Source of the DNA: Acidobacteriota bacterium
GTDB lineage: Bacteria > Acidobacteriota > Terriglobia > Acidiferrales > UBA7541
DNA length: 33,529 nucleotides
Reading direction: 5' to 3'
Assembly: GCA_003223325.1 (NCBI GenBank)
Contig: QHYS01000008.1
Coordinates: 1-33,529 of the forward strand
The translations under genes and the position numbers were made by a program. Every line of letters starts with the position of its first letter. Position 1 is the stretch's first letter. Positions 1 through 8,673 of this stretch are shown one piece after another. Below the pieces are notes generated by a model, which was given only the letters and a program-made list of their open reading frames with translations, was not told where the DNA came from and ran no database searches.

Positions 1-255
1 TGTCGCTGCTTCGCACGACGAGGCTGGACGACCGCTTGCCTCCCCTTTGATCCCGCGTACACTCAACTTCCCAAGGCTTCAACGAAGCCATTTGGGGGCG
101 CAGAGTTCTCGACCGTGCGTTTTTATCCTGCCCGTAGGGGGACGCTCTTTCCCGCCCAAGGGTCTATTTGAAATCGTTCTTTGCTGTTCGACAAGGACAG
201 GCGCATCTGCAACGGCTAATGTTGGCCTCAATCGCGCTATGAGGGGGAAGCCCGT

Positions 256-681
256 ATGATTCGTCAATTGAATAGCCGCATGCCAACTTTAGTCCGATTG
301 TCACTGATGTGTCTTCTTGCCAGCGCTGCAGTTTTAATCGCCGTAACGATCGCAAAACGCCCACTGGCTGCTACCCTGCCGAACCACGGCGCATCTCAGA
401 ATGCGCAAGGTGTGGCGCGGTATCAGGATCTGTTGCGAAGTCGGGACCAGGCACAAAGAGCCGTGCCGCAGAAAATTGATCAGGAAGTGTATTTCAGCCC
501 CGAAGTGAAAAAGAATGTGGTGACCATCCGCTATCTCGTTCCCGGCAAGGGCGAGATACTGGTCGCTGCAGCAGAGGAAGCTCTCTTTCTCAAGCCGTAC
601 CGAGACGCTGTCGAGGCGGCGGAAAAAGCCATTGCGGATTTCCGAGGCGCCTACGCGAGTACTCATTCTTCGAAAGAGTGA
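256..681 (+). CDS. Hypothetical membrane-anchored small protein
   Basis: I do not recognise the family of this 141-residue protein. Residues 10-35 form one hydrophobic segment (LVRLSLMCLLASAAVLIAV) preceded by basic residues, so it is probably a signal anchor or uncleaved signal peptide with the rest outside the cytoplasm. The remainder is charged and Ala/Glu-rich, and its C-terminal third looks helical. A purine-rich ribosome site (gagggggaag, 241-250) lies just upstream of the ATG at 256, which supports this start. The 255 bases before it hold no convincing gene. Just downstream is the truncated end of an IS21-like transposase on the other strand. Confidence 0.6.
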   Translation: MIRQLNSRMPTLVRLSLMCLLASAAVLIAVTIAKRPLAATLPNHGASQNAQGVARYQDLLRSRDQAQRAVPQKIDQEVYFSPEVKKNVVTIRYLVPGKGEILVAAAEEALFLKPYRDAVEAAEKAIADFRGAYASTHSSKE

Positions 682-814
682 GGGGAGGGGCGAGGCCGGG
701 TGAATCAGCCTGAAGATCTTCCTTCTCTTCGGCAAAGGCGAGAATCCAAAATACATTTTTGACTGAACGTGGGCAGGGTATCGCTTCCGTAATCCCTCTG
801 ATCTGAATCTGATT

Positions 815-1712
815 CGGGCCCACATAGACCGGAATGCGCAGGGCCAATTCTTCCGGCCGCACTCTCAGCGGCCGCAGCCGTGGGGCCTCTTCCCCCAAAC
901 GCACCGCAGGAATGATTCCGGTCGCACGGCAGGGTCGTTCTTCATTCACTTCGTGGTGCCACTGGGCCAGTTGTTGGCGAAGATCCTCTTCATCATAAAA
1001 CTTCCGCACCTTGAAGAAGGAAGACTTCACAAATCCAACTAAATTCTCCACGCTCCCTTTCTGACGCGCTTGATAGGGCCAGCACAACTCCACGCCGATG
1101 CCCATCTCCAGCGTGGCTTCGGCGAAGACCGGATTCCATTCCGTCACTTCCCCGTTTTTCTCCCACTTCAGAGCGATGGTCTTCGGCCGGTCGAACACGC
1201 ACAACAGGGGACGCCCGCCCCAATCCTGCAGGTGCCCCGCCAAAGTGCGCACCAGAGGTTCCACCGTCTCGTTCGGAACCAAACTGACGCGGATATGGCG
1301 CGAGTACTTCAACCGCGAGGCAAAGAAATGAACGCGCTGCAGGGAGCCATTGAGGAACTGCACCTAGCGGCTGGGTCACCTGAGGACGCAGCGAAGCGAC
1401 CAGTTCGTACAGCGCCGTCTTTCCTCCCGGATAGCCCGCCTCCCGCACACGACGGAGAATTTCCAGTGAAGGCAGGTTGGCCTCTTGCTTCAGAATCGCC
1501 TCCACTTGCTCGCGGAAATTCTGGACCAGGTTTGGCCTGCCAATCCGCCGTTTTTCCCGCTCGGCGGCATCGTCGACATCGACCACCAACGGTTCCTTGG
1601 CGATCCGTCGCACCGAGCGCAACCCCACGCCACTCAAACGGACCACCTCGGATTGCGAATGACCCGCCTTAAGGAGAATCTCGATTTCGTGACGCTTTAG
1701 CATCCCAATCAT
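815..1712 (-). pseudogene. IS21-family transposase (istA-like), internally deleted and 3'-truncated
   Basis: Reading leftward from 1712, the N-terminal part (MIGMLKRHEIEILLKAGHSQ..., about 115 residues) is a helix-turn-helix region typical of IS21 IstA. Near 1362 the frame changes into FLNGSLQRVHFFASRLKYSR, VFDRPKTIALKW, GEVTEWNP, QKGSVENLVG and RATGIIPAVRL, which match the integrase core and following region of this family. The stretch before FLNGS that should carry the first catalytic Asp (HDFG-type motif) is missing, so a small deletion plus frame change occurred at about 1360-1375. Homology stops near 815 (after PVYVGP), so the C-terminus is lost, and no istB follows. The element is inactive. 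The family call rests on recalled motifs. Confidence 0.8.
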
Positions 1713-1788
1713 CCCTCTCCCTCCGCCCGACCGGTCTAACGACCGAGGGCATAGGGAGATTCTTAGCGTTCCTGCTTGGTACTAGACC

Positions 1789-1829
1789 GGCCAGAATTTC
1801 CGGAATGAATGGGGCCAGAATTTCCGGAA
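1789..1829. repeat. Tandem terminal repeats of the IS21-like element
   Basis: The 17-mer ggccagaatttccggaa occurs at 1789-1805 and again at 1813-1829, a 24-base period. It lies about 77-117 bases outside the start of the istA remnant. IS21-family elements carry several short repeats at each end that bind the transposase, so this is the probable outer end of the element. It ends about 70 bases before the ATG of the exeA-like gene, so the insertion sits in that gene's promoter region. Confidence 0.7.
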
Positions 1830-1900
1830 CCCGCATGGTTTAGGGCGAAAATCGCTAACCAGCGACTATTTCGGTCGCCGGCACCACCGGAGGTTGATCG

Positions 1901-3283
1901 ATGTTTCTGGACTTTTATCAACTGCGCGAGCAGCCGTTCGGGGTCACCCCCAATCCAGCATACCTCTACCGAAGCCAAACTCACTTCGCGGCACTTGATG
2001 CCCTTTCGTCGGGGGTACGAAATGACAGAGGCTTCCTGGCACTCATCGCCGAGCCAGGTATGGGGAAGACCACGTTGCTATGCCAGCTAGTCGAAGATTT
2101 GCGCGACTCGGCCCGGACCGTTTATTTGTCTCAGACTCAATGCAGTTCGCGCGAGTTCTTCCAGTACATTCTCAGCGAATTGAATCTCGGCGTAGAAGAC
2201 CTGGGGCTGGTCGCCATGCACAACAGGCTAAACGAGATCTTGTTCGCCGAGATGTTATCGAGCAAACGATTTGTGTTGGTTGTGGATGAGGCGCAAAACC
2301 TCGATGAATCCGTACTGGAAACAGTGCGCCTGCTTTCCAATTTCGAGACGCAACACACGAAATTATTGCAGATTGTGCTCGCCGGACAGCCTCAGTTGGC
2401 TGACAAGTTATTGCTCCACCGGTTGCGGCAACTGCGCCCAGCGCATTGCCGTCCTCAGCCATCTAGAGCCCCTGAGTCCGGGAGAAACAGCGCGCTATGT
2501 GGAACACCGCCTCAACGTGGCTGGATACGAAGGAGAGCCCCTCTTTGACGCAAGCTCACTGGACCTTATCGCTCGCGAGAGTCACGGCATTCCCCGCAAC
2601 ATCAACAATCTGTGCTATGACTCGTTATCGATAGCTCACGCCGGCCAGGCCAAGTGCGTTACAGCCAACATTGTGCGTCGGGCGGTGAGGCGTCTGAACG
2701 TTCGGTCGATCGGGTCCCGATCGTACGCGGTCGCGGCTTCTCCTATGAGCTCTCGAGTGAATCTCGCCGCGAATTCTGATGCCGCGCACGCGGGTGGAGG
2801 CCGCCCTCGCGCGTCTGTTCCACTCACTTATAAAGCCCCTGTGCGATTGAGCTTAGTGCGTTGGGTGCTCATCGCTGCTGCGGTCACAGGAGTTCTGCTC
2901 CTGGCGACTGCGTACTCCTCCCCTTTGATCTCGCTCCGAGAGCTAACAGTGCGCCGCTCTGCTACCAGTGCAACAACTGTCGAGGCGGCAATCTCGCCCG
3001 AAACGTCCTTGCCCTATAGCGCTGAGCCTCAAGACACGGCCTCGGGCCAGTTGCTCACGGTAACTACTGAGCCCGGGCAGACCCTCCGAGATCTGAGCCT
3101 CCGGTACATCGGATATTTCGATGCCGACTGCTTCAGAGGATCCGTGCCGTAAACCCCGAACTCGACGATCGCGCTCACCTCAATGCTGGACAACTGGTTC
3201 GCCTTCCGCTGCCACCTGGGACGCTGAAGAAGGTGAGCGACACAGGTGAAAACCCCGGTCCTTCAAGGAAGAAAATCGAGTAA
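1901..3283 (+). pseudogene. ExeA/GspA-like secretion ATPase, two single-base frameshifts
   Basis: The ATG at 1901 follows a clear ribosome site (ggagg, 1888-1892). The protein starts MFLDFYQLREQPFGVTPNP, the ExeA-type signature, with Walker A AEPGMGKTT and Walker B FVLVVDEAQ (AAA ATPase). At 2437-2439 one extra C in ccc shifts the frame; removing it gives LRQRIAVLSHLEPLSPGETA, as expected for the family. A transmembrane segment (VRWVLIAAAVTGVLLLATAY) follows. Near 3128 one C is missing; restoring it gives DADLLQRIRAVNPELDDRAH and a LysM-like end that stops at 3283. ExeA proteins help build secretins or pili across peptidoglycan. There is no other damage, so this is either very recent decay or a consensus error. 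Confidence 0.8.
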
Positions 3284-3697
3284 GACTGTTCGCCAAGGTT
3301 AGGGTTCTTCTCGACCGACTGGGATGGTGACCTTGCTTGCGGATCTTGCGGGAAAGTCCCTAGCGTGGGAAAACATTCGATTTCACACGAGTAGTCGCGC
3401 TCGAACTTGGGTCAGTCTACGCCTAACTTCAGGCCTACCCGACCTGGAGTAGGTGTGACCGAGTAACAATTTGAGGGTGGGATTATCCCGCTTGTCGCCG
3501 TCAGCCAACCCTCCACGGCTCAGGTTCTTGAGGAAAACTCGGTCCGCGGTACTGAACTGAGCTACGTGAAGCTCGGCAATCGTGTGATAGAATAATGGGA
3601 CAAGTAGGCAATCTTTGCTAAATGAAAAGAATGCATTGACTTGCGCGCGGCCGTCTGGGCGGAGAGCTACTCTAACCAGGCAAGAGCCGAATCCTTG
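3284..3697. other. Intergenic region before the pseudopilin-like gene
   Basis: About 410 bases without a convincing gene. It contains an AT-rich patch (tgatagaataatgg, about 3583-3597) that could hold a -10 box for the downstream gene, although no matching -35 box is clear. The stretch 3475-3570 can form several short GC-rich hairpins. I compared it with the c-di-GMP-I riboswitch core and did not find the conserved bases. Confidence 0.4.
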
Positions 3698-4564
3698 ATG
3701 AGTCGATTTGACAAATATTCGCGGACCAGCACGGGCGCGCCGATTGGCGGCGAATCAGGTTACGCTGTTTTGTTAGCCATTTTCCTGGTTGCCACGCTTC
3801 TCCTGGTGACTGCAGTGGCCACACCTAACGTGCTCACCCAAGGGCGCCGTCAAAAAGAGCAAGAAATGGTCTGGCGCGGGAACCAGTATGTTCGCGGCGT
3901 GAGCCTTTTTTTCCGGAAGAACGGCCGTTATCCACAAAGCCTGGAACAGCTGACAAAACCGAGCGCGGACAATGTGCACTTTCTACGCAAGGCTTATGCG
4001 GAGCCCATGAACACTGCGGACGGAAGCTGGAGGCTGATCTACGTTTCGCCATCCGGACAACTTATCGGGAGTGTGCATTACCGCACGTTGCAGGAGATGG
4101 CCGTGGCCTTTGCGATGACTGGCCAGCTCGGTGGCGGTGCTTCAGGGGTGGCGGCGCAGCTTTTCGGCCAACCGACGGCTATGGCAGCGCCAAGCCAGCC
4201 AAGCCAGAGTCAGTCTAGCCAAGGAATATCGAGTTCTGCACAACCCACTGCGGTCGGCGGCTTGCAGGCCGTCGACGGCCCTGTCTTCGGAGGCTCTGTA
4301 ATTGGCGTCGCCAGCAAGGTGAAGCAGGCTTCAGTTCGCGTCTATCAGGGCGGCACCACCTATTTCGAATGGGAATTCATTTGGAATCCGATGCTGAACG
4401 GGAACCTAGGACAAATTCCAGGAGTTCCTGGAGTTCCACCAGCAGTTCCTGGATTTCCCACTACGAACCCGGGTGTTCCTCTGCCAAATCCGATCAGCCC
4501 TCAACCGTCAGCCGGTCCCCAACCACAGCTCAGAACGCCGCAGCCGGAAACGCGGCTGCAATAA
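3698..4564 (+). CDS. Type II secretion pseudopilin-like protein with Pro/Gln-rich tail
   Basis: The segment GGESGYAVLLAIFLVATLLLVTAV near the N-terminus resembles a prepilin region (G followed by a long hydrophobic helix), although the usual Phe after the Gly is Tyr here. It is followed by TQGRRQKEQEMVWRGNQYVR and FFRKNGRYPQSLEQL, typical of GspG-like proteins of Acidobacteriota. From about residue 165 the protein is rich in Ser, Gln and Pro, and it ends in repeated PGVP/PGFP units. The ATG at 3698 is preferred because the upstream TTG at 3641 adds 19 residues of no obvious use. It lies downstream of the broken exeA-like gene and facing the pil-like operon, so it probably belongs to the same envelope machine. 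Confidence 0.7.
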   Translation: MSRFDKYSRTSTGAPIGGESGYAVLLAIFLVATLLLVTAVATPNVLTQGRRQKEQEMVWRGNQYVRGVSLFFRKNGRYPQSLEQLTKPSADNVHFLRKAYAEPMNTADGSWRLIYVSPSGQLIGSVHYRTLQEMAVAFAMTGQLGGGASGVAAQLFGQPTAMAAPSQPSQSQSSQGISSSAQPTAVGGLQAVDGPVFGGSVIGVASKVKQASVRVYQGGTTYFEWEFIWNPMLNGNLGQIPGVPGVPPAVPGFPTTNPGVPLPNPISPQPSAGPQPQLRTPQPETRLQ

Positions 4565-4888
4565 TCGCCATTCCGCGTGAGGGCCTCTCCTTTCGAGCAG
4601 GGTAGTGTCCAAAGTCTTTCGCACATTGTGGTGGCGTTCGCGGAGAGTAGCGTTGAGCACGACCGAGGATGCCTAGAAACGCTGCGGAACGTTCACAATA
4701 TTCATGCGTTTTCCAGGGCAGACAAAAAAACGAAGGCGCGGTTCCACCTATACCTCCTCGCGCAGACCCATGGTCATACATCGCCCCTGTGGATTACGCG
4801 CAGCTGTCCTCGTTCAGCGGGAAATGGAGACTCACCTTTTTTGTTAGTATAGATCTTCCGCCCTTCGGGCGGGATTTTGTCGGCGGAC
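4565..4888. other. Intergenic region between convergent genes
   Basis: No gene is seen in this stretch of about 320 bases. The only clear structure is the hairpin at 4858-4872, annotated separately. Short overlapping open frames here have no recognisable product. Confidence 0.4.
4858..4872. terminator. Possible shared terminator hairpin
   Basis: Perfect inverted repeat ccgccc-ttc-gggcgg, with a cUUCGg-type tip, followed by gattttg on the plus strand. It lies between the convergent pseudopilin-like and PEP-CTERM genes, just beyond the stop codon of the latter. The T-run is short, so efficiency is uncertain. Confidence 0.4.
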
Positions 4889-5396
4889 TTACCGCAGCCA
4901 CTTCCTTCGCACCGCGCCCCCGAGGCCCAGGAGGCCCGTACTAAGTAGAACCAGACTGCTAGGCTCTGGAGTATTCACGGCTTCCATGTTCAGCTGGAGG
5001 TTTTCACCATTACCGTCGAAGAAATAGCCAAAGTTGTTGACGGAGTCATTGTTGCTCAACAGCATAGTCGGCAGCGGCGTCAAGAAAAACGGCGAAGCAG
5101 GCACATTGGTGTCCAGATTGATGCCGATCCCTTGAATTTGAAGCTGTTGACCGGGATCGTAGTTGAAGGTTTCCAGGTCAGCTTCGACATTGGCGTTGCC
5201 GAGATCGCTGTGATAGCCATCACCGGAATCATTTATTGTGTAAGTATCGCCGTTTATGCCCAACGCCGCCGATATCGAGTTGTCAATAGAGGAGCCGGAA
5301 TAGAACGTGCCTCTGATGATTGATGACTTCATCCGCCAACGCAGGGCGGACGCCGACGAGCAGAGTTACGCGGGCGATTGCGATCCACTTCAGCAT
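4889..5396 (-). pseudogene. PEP-CTERM sorted secreted protein, signal peptide out of frame
   Basis: The C-terminus is a classic PEP-CTERM signal: TPEPSSLVLLSTGLLGLGGA followed by VRRKWLR, that is PEP motif, hydrophobic helix and basic tail. Such proteins are processed by exosortase at the inner membrane and exported to the envelope or matrix. The best start is the ATG at 5396, with a strong ribosome site (aaggaga, 5401-5407) and a signal peptide MLKWIAIARVTLLVGV...ALAD. That frame is one base off from the mature part, which begins around 5332 (SSIIRGTFYSGSSIDNSISA). One extra base (or two missing) between about 5325 and 5345 breaks the gene. The only in-frame ATG, at 5332, would give a product without a signal peptide. 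No exosortase is in the window. Confidence 0.7.
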
Positions 5397-5896
5397 GTAT
5401 TCTCCTTAGCCTCGTACTTCGTAGTCAGCGGCTCCTACATGTCGCGGCTGCGAACAGAATCTCGCGATTCGGATGCCATTTATGATATAAGTGGTACACT
5501 GTAATATGCAGAAACAAAAAAACTTACTAAATAAAGCAAGAAGGACTTTCTCTTCTGTGCTACAAGAGTAGGAAGGTTTCTCATCTTGAGAAAAGTACTG
5601 CAGTAATCTCGGAATTTCCGTTTGCCTCTGGAACCTAATTCCACCCGGCCCTTCTCGGCCACCACTCGGGACCATTGTCGGATCGAATCTGCTGCGGTAT
5701 TCCAGGCCAGATCGTCACATCAGCCAGCGTCTCGGTCCCTCGTAATTATTATGGTTGGGGTTGAGCTGTTCTAAGCGACTGCGCCTCGTACCTGGCAACT
5801 CTGGCTGCCGCATTTCCGATCAACCACTTTGAGGAGTTGTTGCCGTCGAAAATTCCAAAAACGAAGCTCCTAAAATAAAATAGTAACCGATTATTT
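5397..5896. other. AT-rich intergenic region with an IS fragment
   Basis: About 500 bases between the PEP-CTERM gene and the end of the pil-like operon. The part 5475-5540 is notably AT-rich (atttatgatataag, aaacaaaaaaac). The only recognisable coding trace is the short IS3-type fragment at 5655-5745. Small open frames on the minus strand here do not resemble known proteins. Confidence 0.4.
5655..5745 (-). mobile_element. Fragment of an IS3-type integrase core
   Basis: On the minus strand the sequence reads LADVTIWPGIPQQIRSDNGP followed by EW and then a stop. G-x-P-x-x-IRSDNGPE is the region around the second catalytic Asp of IS3-type (rve) transposases. Only about 25 residues remain, with nothing matching on either side. 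It is a relic. Confidence 0.5.
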
Positions 5897-6451
5897 TTAT
5901 TTCGAGGGATCCTGGTCTTCAAGAGCCTTAGAGGCGCGGCGGCCGCTGCCGATTTCTTCGAAGTCGAGGCTCGCACTTGTGATCTTAATTATCCGATAGT
6001 GGCCCAGCACGGTGTCGCCCTCCGCCACGATGTACACCGCCTCTCCATCGGTGAGAAACGCCCGCCGCCCTGAACTGTTGGGAGCCGCGCCATACCCGAA
6101 AAACTTCAGTGGAAGCTTCGGAGGTGGGGGTGGAGGAGGCGGTGGAGGAGGCGGAGGTTCAGGCGCCTTGATTTCTTCGGGCTCTGGAAGGTGAACAGGC
6201 GGAGGTGGAGGAGGCGGCGGCAAATGCCAGTTGAAAATATCGCGGCCCGTGGTTTTATATTCCGTCTGCTGAGCCTCAGCAAGCCGATCCCAATGGATTT
6301 GCGGATTCTCGACGCCCATCGGCTTGTAGGGAGCCGCCGATGCGGTGGCGCGCGCCGATTGCGCGGCTGGATATCCCTCATAATACAAGGCGATTCCAGC
6401 AACCAGCATGAGCATAGCCAGCGTCCCCATCTTAGAGGTCTTCTTCTTCAT
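5897..6451 (-). CDS. PilP/GspC-like inner-membrane protein with polyproline linkers
   Basis: Last gene of the four-gene pilus-like operon (184 residues). It has an N-terminal membrane anchor (MGTLAMLMLVAGIALYYEGY), a linker with runs of 8 and 13 consecutive prolines (about residues 77-84 and 99-111), and a C-terminal beta domain (FFGYGAAPNSSGRRAFLTDG, VYIVAEGDTVLGHYRIIKI) like the homology region of PilP/GspC that contacts the secretin. In type IV pilus and type II secretion systems this protein links the inner-membrane platform to the outer-membrane channel. It overlaps the pilO-like gene by 4 bases (ATGA), implying coupled translation. The proline runs would make its synthesis dependent on EF-P. 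Confidence 0.7.
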   Translation of the reverse strand: MKKKTSKMGTLAMLMLVAGIALYYEGYPAAQSARATASAAPYKPMGVENPQIHWDRLAEAQQTEYKTTGRDIFNWHLPPPPPPPPVHLPEPEEIKAPEPPPPPPPPPPPPPKLPLKFFGYGAAPNSSGRRAFLTDGEAVYIVAEGDTVLGHYRIIKITSASLDFEEIGSGRRASKALEDQDPSK

Positions 6452-7023
6452 GCGCCAGCCTTGAAGTACGATTTCAAGTGCAGATTCACTCTGACGCTTG
6501 CGAGAGCGGCCTGTCCGGACCGTTCGTTCGCCAGCGACAGACCATCGACAATATAGTGATTGTGCGAGCGTTGCATCCCGTTCACCAATCGAACCACGTT
6601 TTTGTAGTCGCCGCTCACAACCGCATCCAGGGCAACTTCCGTGATGCCTCTTCCAGCAAGATCCGTGGGATGGAAGGAGAGCGTCTCAATTTGCAGTCCA
6701 GCGTTGTGGCCGATCTGTTCAAGGTCCGCCGAGATCACAGAATAGCCTGCACGCGCGGGCGGCAGAGAGTTTTCAAAGAGCTCGCAATCCGCCTTCGTCT
6801 TTGGGATGTCTTGTTGGATCTCGCGGGCGCGCTTTAGGTCTGCATTCAAGAGCTTCAATTGAATTCTCAGCGCAGCAATTTGTTGCTGCGGAGACATCGC
6901 CGAAGAAGCCATGCGAATAGAGTACACGGTCATGGCGGCATCGGCGGCGAGCAAAGTTCCGAGCACGCCCAGGATGACGTATTTCAGGATGGCGTATTTC
7001 TTCTGGCTGGAGTCGCGTCTCAT
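6448..7023 (-). CDS. pilO: PilO-like pilus assembly protein
   Basis: This 191-residue protein has one N-terminal transmembrane segment (KYVILGVLGTLLAADAAMTV), a coiled-coil stretch (QQIAALRIQLKLLNADLKRA) and a ferredoxin-like C-terminal domain (LDAVVSGDYKNVVRLVNGMQ). That is the architecture and length of PilO/GspM, which pairs with PilN in the inner-membrane alignment complex. Its start codon overlaps the stop of the pilN-like gene by one base and its stop overlaps the pilP-like start by four, so the operon is tightly coupled. The family call comes from architecture and gene order and is supported by the YKNVVRLVNGM motif. Confidence 0.75.
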   Translation of the reverse strand: MRRDSSQKKYAILKYVILGVLGTLLAADAAMTVYSIRMASSAMSPQQQIAALRIQLKLLNADLKRAREIQQDIPKTKADCELFENSLPPARAGYSVISADLEQIGHNAGLQIETLSFHPTDLAGRGITEVALDAVVSGDYKNVVRLVNGMQRSHNHYIVDGLSLANERSGQAALASVRVNLHLKSYFKAGA

Positions 7024-7561
7024 TACGCCCTCGAATAAATGACCGTGAGCTCCAGGACTATTTGGTCGCCGCCTGGCCCCGCGTTTCCCACGCGGACGTT
7101 GGTTAGCTCAACGTGGGAAAACGCATCGGATCGTTCGAGCGCCTCTAGAAAACCTTGCTTGGCTGCTTCGCTCAGTGCGCCAACGGTGAGCTTCACGGTG
7201 GCGGCCTGTCCGTTCGCTTGCCTCGGCTCAATGTTGATCACGCGGACGCCGCCTGGCAAAACCAGCTCCAGGTCAAGGAACATACGGGTCCAATTAAAAC
7301 TCTGCGAATCAATGATCGAGTTGATAAACGATGCGCGGTCGTGGGGTCGACCTGCTCGCGTTGGTCGGTAAGCAATGCGATTTCCCTCGTCAACTGCTCA
7401 CTCTCAAGGTGGAAGGCCGCGTCCGCCTTACGGACAGCGTAAACGTGCGATCCAAGGCCGAGGAATGAGAGGGCGGAGAGGACCACCGAAATTCCGGAAA
7501 ACGTCAGGAAACGGCGATGCGTCTCCATTGGCTTAGTTGCTAGGTTTACTGGGACTTTCAT
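7023..7561 (-). pseudogene. pilN: PilN-like pilus assembly protein, single-base frameshift
   Basis: The first half, from ATG 7561, reads MKVPVNLATKPMETHRRFLT, a transmembrane segment (FSGISVVLSALSFLGLGSHV) and a helical stretch ending LLTDQREQV. One base is missing near 7335-7350. The second half continues in another frame as PHDRASFINSIIDSQSFNWT, RMFLDLELVLPGGVRVINIE and a C-terminal beta domain ending at 7023. Together they give a normal PilN of about 180 residues. The NWTRMFLDLE-LPGGV motif is characteristic. The start sits 34 bases after the pilM-like stop. As read, the gene makes only the N-terminal membrane helix. This may be decay or a base-calling error. Confidence 0.75.
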
Positions 7562-7595
7562 CTCCTACCGGCCTCGTCTTAAACAGTTGCAAAAA

Positions 7596-8570
7596 TTATT
7601 CACGACTCAACATCCAGCCCAGGAGAGCTTCCCTGCCGCCCTCCGCGAGTGGGCGTGCGTCTTCTCCAATGCGTCCATCCGGAATAGAGGTGCGCAGCAG
7701 GGGCCGCACATTGCACCGCAACTCACTCTCAATAGGTCCAGAAAACTCAGGAAACCTCTTACCAGTTCCGGAGACGCACACAGATTCTATGCGCGCGCCC
7801 AAAGTGTCTTGATAATACGCGGCGACCGGATACATCTCGTCAAGGAGTAATTTTGGCGTCAGCTCCGCGCCGCGCGCCATGAGTTCGGTGCAACGGTAGC
7901 CACAAAGGACGCCATCGCTGACCATGGCGGTGGTCAGCGCCGAATCCGAGATGCGCGTAAACAACGTGGGGCGACGGTCGTCGAGTAACGCCAGCGCTGC
8001 CAGCGAAGAACTCAAGACCACGCCGGCGCGCAAACCCACCGATTCCGCCAGCTCTTCGTATTCCCGTATAACGCGAAGCCTGCCAACCACGGCAATAATA
8101 TCCACACCGTTTTCTTGCGTTGCCTGCCGCATGTAAGAAATTACGGTATCCGCTACCTCAAACGGGACACTTTTTTTGAGCCTCCATTGAAGAAACGGCA
8201 CCGCTTCTTTCTGCGACTGAGGAAACTCTTCGAACCGTTGCACAAACACACGGATCACCGGGTCCGGCAACAACAGAGCGGCATCATCATCCGAGGCATG
8301 AAGGCGGTTGGTTACACGAGCCATTGCGGCAAGTGCAGCCGGGGAGTCCACAATATTTCTTCCTACTGCCGAAGGGACGATTGCACCCGCTGGCAACGGT
8401 TCGACCGCAAACTCTTCAACTGCTCCCGTACGAGACCACCGAACGGCAGCAATCTGATCCCAGGCAATCTCGATGGCGATGGGAGGATGGGGCATCGCGT
8501 CGAGCCAGCGTACCATTCGTTGTATGGCCTTAACCTTGAGAATGCTCTTCGGGATTGTGGCCGTAGTCAA
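7596..8570 (-). CDS. pilM: PilM-like cytoplasmic ATPase-fold protein
   Basis: First gene of the operon. This 324-residue protein contains AIEIAWDQIAAVRW and a middle region (FVQRFEEFPQSQKEAVPFLQ, WRLKKSVPFEV) typical of the shortened PilM of Acidobacteriota. PilM has an actin/FtsA fold, sits on the cytoplasmic face and binds the N-terminus of PilN. The frame opens with a TTG at 8570 behind a weak GAGG; an ATG at 8516 (residue 19) just before RWLDAMPHPP is an alternative start. It is intact, as are the pilO and pilP-like genes. The motor ATPases, platform protein and secretin (PilB/T/C/Q or GspD/E/F) are not in the window. Confidence 0.7.
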   Translation of the reverse strand: MTTATIPKSILKVKAIQRMVRWLDAMPHPPIAIEIAWDQIAAVRWSRTGAVEEFAVEPLPAGAIVPSAVGRNIVDSPAALAAMARVTNRLHASDDDAALLLPDPVIRVFVQRFEEFPQSQKEAVPFLQWRLKKSVPFEVADTVISYMRQATQENGVDIIAVVGRLRVIREYEELAESVGLRAGVVLSSSLAALALLDDRRPTLFTRISDSALTTAMVSDGVLCGYRCTELMARGAELTPKLLLDEMYPVAAYYQDTLGARIESVCVSGTGKRFPEFSGPIESELRCNVRPLLRTSIPDGRIGEDARPLAEGGREALLGWMLSRE

Positions 8571-8673
8571 TGTACATCGCCTCGTGGTCTTTCATTTTAT
8601 CTTGGCTGGGACGTGTTAATTTGCGCTATGTCAAACACGATTCCTCCCTAAGCGCCGTGCAAAGATGCTGTTT

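Noticed and set aside
3597-3625. Possible sigma-54 promoter (tgggacaagtaggcaatctttgc)
   Set aside because: The GG and GC elements are one base too close for the -24/-12 spacing.
3284-3640. Possible c-di-GMP riboswitch before the pseudopilin-like gene
   Set aside because: The conserved core bases and stem order could not be found.
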